Source of the DNA: CAZHRJ01 sp964534765 | GTDB taxonomy: Bacteria > Lindowbacteria > 2-12-FULL-62-27 | Assembly: GCA_964534765.1 (NCBI GenBank) | Contig: CAZHRJ010000093.1 | Coordinates: forward strand, 1-12,523 | Direction: 5' to 3' | DNA: 12,523 nt | Shown here: positions 1 to 6,600 of the stretch, piece by piece | Position numbering within the stretch: the first letter of the stretch is position 1 | How the letters are laid out: each line of letters opens with the position of its first letter | Made by a program: the position numbers and the translations under genes | The notes under the pieces: generated by a model | Seen by the model: only the letters and a program-made list of their open reading frames with translations | The model's database searches: none | What the model was told of the DNA's origin: nothing

Positions 1-830
1 CGGGCGAGTTTATCGCCTACACGCGGGCCATTCCGTACAAGGGGTTCAAGTTTTCCAATTTTGCCGATACCGGCGGCTGCACGACGATGATTACGGAACG
101 GAGCAACTGGGACGCGGTATTGCATGAGCGGACGAGCGCTCAGACCTACGGCATCGACACGAAGACAACGACATCGGTTGTGAGTATATCGACCAACTAC
201 CGGGGATACGCGGTCTATACATCAGACGATGCCGACACGGAATGTGACGCGACGTTCGGCGTTTTGCGTGCGACGCAATCCGTGACGGCGTCGTCGTCCG
301 GCACATTCTATTTTCCGAGCCACGCGTGGCTCACCCTTCAACCGGGCGCTTTTCCCAACAGTTCGGTGGCCGTCGTCGCGGACACGCCGCTAAGCGGTTT
401 GCGGAGAGATACGAGGATCGTGGCCGTGGAGCGGGTGGTGAACGGCGTCTACATCTCGCCGTCGGTGCCGAGCGATTCGGTTGACAAGAGCCGGGTGCTG
501 ATCACGATTGCCTATCTGGACGATGACATTGCGACATTCGTCGAGTTGGGGACAGTCGCGCTGGCGCATGACACGGACAAAACAATCTGGCGAAACGCCG
601 GCGGGTCCCTATCGCCGGGATCCAACGTTCTGAATTTCTCCCCGCCGCATTTTTCAGCGTTCGGCATCGGTGTAACCAAAATCTATGATGTGATTTTGCA
701 TGGGAAGAGCTGTCTCATGACGAGGGTTTTCGCGCGACCCGTCTGGCGGAGCGGAATCCGCCGGGTCCGGGACCGCTTTCTGGAAACCGGGTACGGCCGC
801 CGGCTGATCGAGGCGTACTATGAGCGGTGA
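1..830 (+). CDS. C-terminal part of a secreted protein with a degenerate CFI-box-like tail (5' partial)
   Basis: The reading frame is open from base 3 to the stop at 828-830, giving about 275 residues. It has no start in the window that needs to be used: the ATG at 87 lies inside continuous coding sequence (G-E-F-I-A-Y-T-R... precedes it), so the gene begins upstream. Roughly the middle is beta-rich. A segment runs from PSVPSDSVDKSRVLITIAYL to the HFSAFGIG motif, and this type of 'HFS-F' beta domain is common near the end of large secreted bacterial proteins. The last 40 residues contain a Cys (SCLMTR) followed by IRRVRDRFLETG and GRRLIEAYY. This resembles the CFI-box C-terminal tail (C-F-I-A-T-A-A..., LRxFRDRYLLT, GRxFVxxYY), but the usual ATAAYG core is lost. 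Function is unknown; surface or exported location is inferred. It overlaps the next gene by 11 bases, so the two are probably co-translated. Confidence 0.75.
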   Translation, partial: GEFIAYTRAIPYKGFKFSNFADTGGCTTMITERSNWDAVLHERTSAQTYGIDTKTTTSVVSISTNYRGYAVYTSDDADTECDATFGVLRATQSVTASSSGTFYFPSHAWLTLQPGAFPNSSVAVVADTPLSGLRRDTRIVAVERVVNGVYISPSVPSDSVDKSRVLITIAYLDDDIATFVELGTVALAHDTDKTIWRNAGGSLSPGSNVLNFSPPHFSAFGIGVTKIYDVILHGKSCLMTRVFARPVWRSGIRRVRDRFLETGYGRRLIEAYYER

Positions 831-2118
831 GAGGACTTTTTTTCTGTCGGCGCCCGGCCGGACGGTCAGCGCGTGTTTCTGTGTCATTGTCGTGTCCCTT
901 TCCCTTGTCGGCGCCGCGTTCGGCACGTTGCTGGATCACGGCATTCGAGTCGAGGGCGAGCGGACGCTTCGACCGGGGATGTGGCGGATGTCTGGAGTGT
1001 ATTCGGTTGAATCGAGGATCCGGCCGGGATTTGAGCAGGTGACGGGCGATGTCGCGGATATTGACGTTATCCGGCTGCCGATCAGTTTGCGTTATGGATT
1101 TTCGTCCCGCTGGGAGATGGGCGCCGACATGCAGATCGAGCAGGACAAGGGGATGGCCTATGGGCCGTCGCGGGCGTATGAGGGGAGCGGTATTTCCTAT
1201 CTGGACGCGGTATTCAAGTACAAATGTCTGCCCTGGACGACCTTTGTGGGCCGTGTGGGCGTTCTGAGCGAGGATTTTTTGTATGGCGGCGGAGATGTTT
1301 TGGATTATGGATTTGACATTCTGCTGACTCTCCCGCTGAATTTGCCGATCGGCGTGCCGAACCTGATGCACTTCAATGGTGGATTTCGGATGAAGGGCGG
1401 CGAGCCGGACATAGACCGGAATGGAAGGCCGGACATCAACGGGTATACGGACCCGGTCCATCTGGGTTTTTCATTTGTCGTGTCGCCGTGGGCGAGGTGG
1501 GCGCTGGTATCGGAATTTTTTGCGCGTCGATCCTTTTACGATCTGGAGGAGGAGGCGGAAATCTCATTCGGCGTCCGGCACACCTATACCGACCGGACCC
1601 TGATGGTCGGATCGGTGGCGCACGGATTTTCGCGGGGAAGTCCAAGCTGGGCTATCCGGATAGGGTTGCAGACGGTTTTCGGATCGTTGACGGAACGTCA
1701 GATCGTGAAGGCGGAGGGCAAAATCCGCATTCCCAAAGAAATCCCGGAGGAGGCGCCGGCGCCGCTGGAGATTTCGGTCGGCCGGCTGACCGCGATTGCG
1801 GAGTCGGCATTTCAGAGGCAGGACTATCTGGCCGCGGCCGACGCATTTTCAGAGCTGGTATCGAGGCTTCCGTCGGATGGCCGGATTTATTTCAATCTGG
1901 GTGTTTGTTATTACAACATGAAGGACTATCCGCGCGCGGAGGGGGATTTTCTGAAAGCCACGACCCTGTTGTCGGGTGATCCGGAGATTTATCTTTACCT
2001 GGGACATTGCCAGTACCTGCAGGGCCGGACGGGCGACGCCCGGAGGAGTTGGGAGCACGTTCTGGAGATGGATTCGAGCAATGAGCTGGCGCGGTTTCTT
2101 CTGCAGAGCAGCCAGTAG
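820..2118 (+). CDS. Exported beta-rich, barrel-like protein with C-terminal TPR repeats
   Basis: The protein has 432 residues. A signal peptide is visible: a hydrophobic stretch at about residues 17-33 ends in GAAFG. Residues about 40-290 alternate polar and hydrophobic residues in strands rich in Tyr, Phe and Trp, for example LGFSFVVSPWARWALVSEFF, and end in a strand-like IRIGLQTVF. This pattern fits an outer-membrane beta-barrel. A short charged, Pro-rich linker (about 300-318) leads to three TPR-like units at about 325-422 with typical NLGVCYYNMKDYPRAE and YLGHCQYLQGRTGDARRSW signatures. The start is supported by GAGG at 810-813, six bases before the ATG. It overlaps the upstream secreted-protein gene by 11 bases, which suggests they act together. 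A barrel joined directly to periplasm-type TPRs suggests a role in export, assembly or anchoring at the outer membrane, but that is inference. No specific family is recognised. Confidence 0.8.
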   Translation: MSGERTFFLSAPGRTVSACFCVIVVSLSLVGAAFGTLLDHGIRVEGERTLRPGMWRMSGVYSVESRIRPGFEQVTGDVADIDVIRLPISLRYGFSSRWEMGADMQIEQDKGMAYGPSRAYEGSGISYLDAVFKYKCLPWTTFVGRVGVLSEDFLYGGGDVLDYGFDILLTLPLNLPIGVPNLMHFNGGFRMKGGEPDIDRNGRPDINGYTDPVHLGFSFVVSPWARWALVSEFFARRSFYDLEEEAEISFGVRHTYTDRTLMVGSVAHGFSRGSPSWAIRIGLQTVFGSLTERQIVKAEGKIRIPKEIPEEAPAPLEISVGRLTAIAESAFQRQDYLAAADAFSELVSRLPSDGRIYFNLGVCYYNMKDYPRAEGDFLKATTLLSGDPEIYLYLGHCQYLQGRTGDARRSWEHVLEMDSSNELARFLLQSSQ

Positions 2119-2133
2119 GAGCGGCGATACGCG

Positions 2134-3225
2134 TTGGAAATTGGAATCGTAGGACTGCCGAACGTCGGCAAGTCGACGCTCTTCAACGCGCTGACGAAGA
2201 TGAGTGCGGCCGCGGAGAATTATCCGTTCTGCACGATCGATCCGAACGTTGGAGTGGTGCCCGTGCCGGACCGCCGGCTGGACCGCCTGGCGCAGATTGT
2301 GAATCCCAAGCAGGTGACGCCGACCGCGATCCGTTTTGTCGACATCGCCGGACTGGTAGCGGGCGCGCACAAGGGCGAGGGTCTCGGGAACAAATTTTTG
2401 TCGCACATCCGGGAGGTTGACGCGATCCTTCATGTGCTGCGCTGTTTTGAGGATCCGCAGGTTATCCATGTGTCATCCAGCGTTGATCCGGTTCGGGATG
2501 CGGAGCTGATCGAAACGGAACTCATTCTGGCGGATCTGTCTACGGCGGGCAAGCGACTGGATGCGATAGCGAAGAAATCGAAGACGACCAATCCGGAGTT
2601 TCGGCCGGAGGCGGACCTTCTGGAGCGATTGCAGAAGCATCTATCCGACGGCCGCCTGGCCAATCAGTTCCGGCCGGAGAGCCGGGACGCGCAGGAGATC
2701 GTGGATGGGCTGCATCTGATGACGTCGAAACCGATGATCTACGCCGCGAATTTGAAGGAGAGCGATCTCACTGCCGCCGGCCGGCATCTGGAAGATCTGA
2801 GGCGGTCGGCGGAGTCAAAAGGATACGGGGTGTTGCCGATCGCGGCGCGGTTTGAGCACGAGCTGAACACGTTGAGCGACGAAGACCGGCGGATGTTCAT
2901 GAGTGAAGCGGGCTTGGAGTCGGGCGGACTGCCGCAGCTGATCTCGACCTGTTACCGGCTGCTGAATCTGATCACTTTTTTCACAGCGGGCGAAAAAGAG
3001 GTCCGCGCCTGGACGATTCGGCAGGGAACGACGGCGCCGAAAGCGGCGGGCAGGATTCACACGGATTTTGAAAAGGGATTTGTCCGCGCGGAGATCGCCA
3101 GTTATGAGGATCTTGACGCGCTGGGGTCATACGGAAAGGTTCGGGAAGCCGGGAAGATGCGCACGGAAGGCCGGGATTATGTGATGCGGGACGGCGACGT
3201 GTGCTATTTCAAATTTACGCCGTAG
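2134..3225 (+). CDS. ychF: Redox-regulated ATPase/GTPase YchF (Obg-HflX superfamily, OLA1 orthologue)
   Basis: At 363 residues the protein has exactly the usual family length. The P-loop GLPNVGKST is at residues 7-15, the Walker B/G3 segment DIAGLV follows at about 71, and the G4-like NLKE is at 206-209. NxxE in place of NKxD is the hallmark of this family, which prefers ATP over GTP in characterised members. The C-terminus is the TGS domain, with FFTAGEKEVRAWTI, the GRIHTDFEKGF motif, and GDVCYFKF at the end. It is a cytosolic ribosome-associated P-loop NTPase of uncertain exact role in translation and oxidative stress. The start is TTG at 2134, the only codon that places MEIGIVGLPNVGKS at the N-terminus. 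The AGGAG at 2117-2121 overlaps the stop of the preceding gene, and its 12-base spacing is rather long. It may be read through from the upstream genes, 15 bases away, but is functionally unrelated to them. Confidence 0.97.
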   Translation: MEIGIVGLPNVGKSTLFNALTKMSAAAENYPFCTIDPNVGVVPVPDRRLDRLAQIVNPKQVTPTAIRFVDIAGLVAGAHKGEGLGNKFLSHIREVDAILHVLRCFEDPQVIHVSSSVDPVRDAELIETELILADLSTAGKRLDAIAKKSKTTNPEFRPEADLLERLQKHLSDGRLANQFRPESRDAQEIVDGLHLMTSKPMIYAANLKESDLTAAGRHLEDLRRSAESKGYGVLPIAARFEHELNTLSDEDRRMFMSEAGLESGGLPQLISTCYRLLNLITFFTAGEKEVRAWTIRQGTTAPKAAGRIHTDFEKGFVRAEIASYEDLDALGSYGKVREAGKMRTEGRDYVMRDGDVCYFKFTP

Positions 3226-3230
3226 ACCGC

Positions 3231-3265
3231 GTCCTTCGGCGCGTCCTTCCGGTGTGTCCTTCCGG
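3231..3265. repeat. Three short direct repeats between convergent genes
   Basis: In the 46 bases between the ychF stop and the stop of the glycosidase gene, the motif GTCCTTCCGG or its shorter form GTCCTTCGG occurs at 3231-3239, 3243-3252 and 3256-3265, a spacing of 12-13 bases. It could be a decayed tandem duplication. I see no convincing stem-loop with a T-tract, so I do not call a terminator, although convergent genes would be expected to have one here. Confidence 0.5.
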
Positions 3266-3271
3266 CACAGA

Positions 3272-5974
3272 CTACTTTGAGTTTTTTGAGATATCTCTCA
3301 GGCATCGGGTGACGAGGGAAGTCCAGCCGGTTTGATGGCTCGCGCCGATCCCTCGGCCGGTGTCACCGTGAAAATATTCATAAAACAGGGGCAGATCCCT
3401 CCAGTGTGGATCTTCGATATAGATGCGGTCGTCCCCGTGACAGGGCCGCCGGCCCTGTTGATCCAGAAGGAAGAGGCGTGTGAGCCGCCGTGAGATTTCT
3501 CGTGATACCTCTTTGAGCGTCATCATCCGGCCCAATCCGGTAGGGCATTCGACCTTGAGCCCGTCCCCGTAAAAATGGTGGAACCGTTCGAGGGCCTCAA
3601 TGAGCAGATAATTCATCGGAAACCAGACAGGCCCGCGCCAATTGGAATTACCGCCGAAAAGTCCGGTGGACGAATCGCCGGGATCGTACCGGACGGTATA
3701 CTCCTCACCGCTGATGCGAAAAACATACGGCTGTTCGTGATAGGCGCGAGACAGAGACCGGATGCCATAGGGTGACAGGAACTCATTTTCATCGAGGAGG
3801 TACCGGAGCACCCGCAGGAGTCGGTCGCGGGATGGGATGGCGAGGAGCCTGCGTGTTTTTCCGCCGACCTGTGTGGGTTCCATGTAGGTGATCTGAGAGG
3901 AGAGGTCTTTACGGTTTTCGAGGAACCAGTCCAGGCGTTTTTTAAATCCGGGCAGCTGATCGATGGCGTCCTGTTCAAGGATTTCAACAGCGAAGAGAGG
4001 AACGAGTCCGACCATGGAGCGGCATCGGAGGGGGATTTGTTTTCCGTCGACGCGGAGTTGATCATAATAAAAGCCGTCCTTTTCGTCCCAGAGCCCGGTG
4101 CCGCCGAGGGAGTTCATGGAATCGGCGATGGCGACGAAATGCTCGAAGAATTTTGACGCGATGTCCTCACAGGCGGGATTGGTCAGCGCCAGTTCACACG
4201 CCATGGACATCATGGTCGCCGCGTAGAACGCCATCCAGGCCGTTCCGTCGGCCTGCTGCAGGTGCCCTCCGGTCGGCAGGGGTTTGGATCGGTCGAACAC
4301 GCCGATATTGTCAAGCCCGAGGAATCCGCCGGAGAAGAGGTTGTTTCCCTCCGCGTCCTTGCGGTTGACCCACCAGGTGAAGTTGAGCATGAGTTTGAGA
4401 AAGGTTCTGGAGAGGAACGCGCGGTCGCGTTTGCCGCGGAGTCCGGTCATTTTGTAGACGCGCCAGCAGGCCCAAGCGTGGACGGGCGGATTGACGTCGG
4501 AGAATGCGAACTCATAAGCCGGTATCTGTCCGTTGGCGTGCATGTACCATTCGCGGAGGAGGAGGACGAGTTGATCTTTGGCGAATCCGGGATCGATGGC
4601 GGCGAAGGGGATCATGTGGAAAGCGGTATCCCAGGCGGCGTACCAGGGATATTCCCATTTATCGGGCATGGAGATGATGTCCCTGTTATAGAGCTGCATC
4701 CATTCATGATTTCGGCCGCTGAACCGGTTGGCGGGCGGCGGCGGCATGGCGGGGTCGCCGTCGAGCCAGTGTTCGACGATGTAATGGAAAAACTGTTTGG
4801 ACCAGAGCAGTCCCGCGCATGCCTGCCGATGGATTGCGGCGGCTTCCCCGGACAGTCCGGCGGGCGTCGTAGCTTCATAGAACTCATCGCACTCCTTGCG
4901 GCACCGGGTGAAGATGTGATCGAATTCGGATCCAAACGGTTGTTTGAGGCTGATGGCATCGGAGTGGAGCCTGAGCCGGATCTGGATTTCCTTTCCGGCC
5001 GGCACGTCGAACTGGTAATAGAATGCCATTTTGGTTCCCAGACCGCGCTGATTGACCGCGCTGGTGTTTCGGCGGACGACAAACTCATGAAACGCGTCTT
5101 TGACGAACGGCTGCGGGTTGGCTGAGTTAAAGAGCCTGCGGACGTTGGTTTCGTTTTCGGTAAAGAGAATCCGCGGCGGCTGCGCCGTCGCGCGCGATTT
5201 GGGGTCCGGGTCGCCAAGGTCGGCGAGGAGACGGAATTTTCCGAGAGCGGTGTGGCTTGCGTGAACCTGAGATTCAGTGATGCGGGATATCAGCGGTTTA
5301 GGCCAGTATCCTTCGCCTGTCCGGCCCCAGGACCAAGTATTGCGAAACCAGAGCGTGGGAAGGACATGGATGGTTGCGGCCTCGCGGGCCCGGTTGGCGA
5401 TAGTGATGCGGATGAGGATGTCGTCCGGGGAGTCTTTGGCGTATTCGGCGAAGACATCGAAGTATCGGCCGTCGTTAAAAATGCCCGTGTCCGTCAATTC
5501 GAATTCCGTCTCGTGCTTGCCGCGCCTCGCGTTCTCCTCGATCAGCCGGCGGTATGGAAACTCATTCTGGGGATACTTGTACAGCGCCTTCATGTAGGTG
5601 TGTGTCGGAAGAGAGTCCAGGTAGTAGTAACACTCCTTGACGTCCTCCCCGTGATTCCCATGGGGGCCGCCCAGTCCGAACAGCCGTTCTTTGAGAATGG
5701 GATCCTTGCCGTTCCATAGCGCCAGCCCGAAACAGAGCCGGCATTCGCGGTCGGTGATGCCGAGGAGTCCGTCCTCACCCCAGCGGTATACCCGGCTGCG
5801 AGCCTGATCGTGTGTGAAATACCCCCAGTTGTCGCCATCCGCTGAGTAGTCTTCCCGGACCGTCCCCCACTGGCGTTCCGAAAGATAGGGTCCCCATCGC
5901 TTCCAGTTTCTCTTACGGTCAGTGTCTTCCTGAAGTCTTGCCTGTTCGGCTTCCAGTCCGGTTATCCTAGCCAT
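3272..5974 (-). CDS. GH63/MGH1-like glycoside hydrolase (bacterial 'glucosidase')
   Basis: This 900-residue protein belongs to the bacterial glucosidase type whose N-terminus reads WGPYLSERQWGTVREDYS, YFTHDQARSRVYRWGEDGL and LFGLGGPHGNHGEDVKE. A beta-sandwich-like N-terminal part (to about residue 400) is followed by an (alpha/alpha)6-barrel catalytic part. The barrel contains YAAWDTAFHMIPF with D449 as the probable general acid. Near the C-terminus FYEYFHGDTG carries E866, matching the position of the catalytic base in mannosylglycerate/glucosylglycerate hydrolases. NWRGPVWFPMNYL is another family signature. No signal peptide is seen, so it is probably cytosolic. Substrates of characterised relatives are alpha-glucosides such as glucosylglycerate or mannosylglycerate; the substrate here cannot be decided. 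The ATG start has GGGGG at 5981-5985, six bases upstream. It lies 59 bases downstream of the PilZ gene on the same strand, probably in one transcript. Confidence 0.93.
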   Translation of the reverse strand: MARITGLEAEQARLQEDTDRKRNWKRWGPYLSERQWGTVREDYSADGDNWGYFTHDQARSRVYRWGEDGLLGITDRECRLCFGLALWNGKDPILKERLFGLGGPHGNHGEDVKECYYYLDSLPTHTYMKALYKYPQNEFPYRRLIEENARRGKHETEFELTDTGIFNDGRYFDVFAEYAKDSPDDILIRITIANRAREAATIHVLPTLWFRNTWSWGRTGEGYWPKPLISRITESQVHASHTALGKFRLLADLGDPDPKSRATAQPPRILFTENETNVRRLFNSANPQPFVKDAFHEFVVRRNTSAVNQRGLGTKMAFYYQFDVPAGKEIQIRLRLHSDAISLKQPFGSEFDHIFTRCRKECDEFYEATTPAGLSGEAAAIHRQACAGLLWSKQFFHYIVEHWLDGDPAMPPPPANRFSGRNHEWMQLYNRDIISMPDKWEYPWYAAWDTAFHMIPFAAIDPGFAKDQLVLLLREWYMHANGQIPAYEFAFSDVNPPVHAWACWRVYKMTGLRGKRDRAFLSRTFLKLMLNFTWWVNRKDAEGNNLFSGGFLGLDNIGVFDRSKPLPTGGHLQQADGTAWMAFYAATMMSMACELALTNPACEDIASKFFEHFVAIADSMNSLGGTGLWDEKDGFYYDQLRVDGKQIPLRCRSMVGLVPLFAVEILEQDAIDQLPGFKKRLDWFLENRKDLSSQITYMEPTQVGGKTRRLLAIPSRDRLLRVLRYLLDENEFLSPYGIRSLSRAYHEQPYVFRISGEEYTVRYDPGDSSTGLFGGNSNWRGPVWFPMNYLLIEALERFHHFYGDGLKVECPTGLGRMMTLKEVSREISRRLTRLFLLDQQGRRPCHGDDRIYIEDPHWRDLPLFYEYFHGDTGRGIGASHQTGWTSLVTRCLRDISKNSK

Positions 5975-6033
5975 GCCGTACCCCCATGGAATCAGTGGAG
6001 CCAGGAAACGTCAAGGCGGCGTGGAGCGTCATC

Positions 6034-6453
6034 CTACGGTGTGACGAGTTCCCGTTCCTCGCGCCGGCTGATGAGTTTGCACCGGATGTCCCAGCTGTCA
6101 TCGCCCGCGGGCTGCGCGCGGACGACCTGGACCAACAGATAGACCCGCACCGCGTACGTGGCGCCTGCTTCGACCACCGTCCGGATACTGGGCACATCGA
6201 TGGCAATGAGCATGCCCTCCATCGGATGTCCGGGTCCCTGCATTCTCAATCCGCCTTTGGAGATGTCCATGAGGAGTCCCTGATATTCGGCGTTTCGCAG
6301 GATGTATCGCACCTTTTTGGGTTCGTCGAGAGTAATCCGCGGGAATCGCCGGTGTTCCCTGATCGCGGGTTTTTTTTCCTCGGATTTGGTAGGCGCAGAC
6401 ATTTTATCGAGCTGGCGCTGCAGCGTACGAGCCCATGCGCGCAAGTCCTGCAT
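6034..6453 (-). CDS. PilZ domain protein (likely c-di-GMP receptor)
   Basis: The protein has 139 residues from the ATG at 6453. A short basic N-terminal helix and a KSEEKK linker lead to a PilZ domain. Both c-di-GMP binding signatures are intact: the RxxxR motif in REHRRFPR (R35 to R39) and DxSxxG in MDISKGGLRM (D63, S65, G68). The rest is the usual small beta-barrel, VRVYLLVQVVRA and WDIRCKLISR. It would bind cyclic di-GMP in the cytoplasm and alter a partner; no partner domain is attached. A GTG at 6468 would add five residues, but GAGGT at 6462-6466, eight bases ahead of the ATG, favours the shorter form. It is the first gene of a likely two-gene unit with the GH63-like glycosidase, which hints at, but does not show, c-di-GMP control of a carbohydrate process. 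Confidence 0.9.
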   Translation of the reverse strand: MQDLRAWARTLQRQLDKMSAPTKSEEKKPAIREHRRFPRITLDEPKKVRYILRNAEYQGLLMDISKGGLRMQGPGHPMEGMLIAIDVPSIRTVVEAGATYAVRVYLLVQVVRAQPAGDDSWDIRCKLISRREERELVTP

Positions 6454-6461
6454 CAGAATTG

Positions 6462-6466
6462 ACCTC
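6462..6466 (-). promoter_or_regulatory. Ribosome binding site of the PilZ gene
   Basis: On the minus strand GAGGT lies eight bases before the ATG at 6453. This site decides the start against the in-frame GTG at 6468, which has only a weak purine stretch upstream. Confidence 0.6.
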
Positions 6467-6482
6467 ACTTTCCACTCTCATG

Positions 6483-6514
6483 ATTATATATAGCATGAAA
6501 GCGAAACATTCCAA
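6483..6514 (-). promoter_or_regulatory. Candidate sigma-70-type promoter for the PilZ-glycosidase unit
   Basis: On the minus strand TTGGAA (6509-6514) is followed by the AT-rich block TATATATAAT (6483-6492). A -10 of TATATA can be placed with a 16- or 18-base spacer. The block stands out in very GC-rich surroundings and lies about 30 bases before the PilZ start. No similar element is evident for the divergent plus-strand gene in 6515-6600. Confidence 0.45.
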
Positions 6515-6600
6515 GAGCGGCCCGCAGTTTGACCCCGGCCGGACTTCGGTGACCCGAGCGGGCGTTGAGGGATCGGCCGGTGTGTGATTAAGTGGGGGCC

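Noticed and set aside
715..1461. 248-codon minus-strand open frame
   Set aside because: It is antisense to the barrel-TPR gene, rich in Arg/Pro/His, and has no recognisable domain.
1488..1979. 163-codon plus-strand frame inside the barrel-TPR gene
   Set aside because: It is a Gly/Arg-rich shadow in another frame. The host gene is uninterrupted with clear TPRs through this stretch, so no frameshift is needed.
4262..5125. Long plus-strand open frame of 287 codons opposite the glycosidase gene
   Set aside because: It lies wholly inside the glycosidase gene on the other strand and has no family-like motif. It mirrors the GC-rich codon pattern of the real gene.
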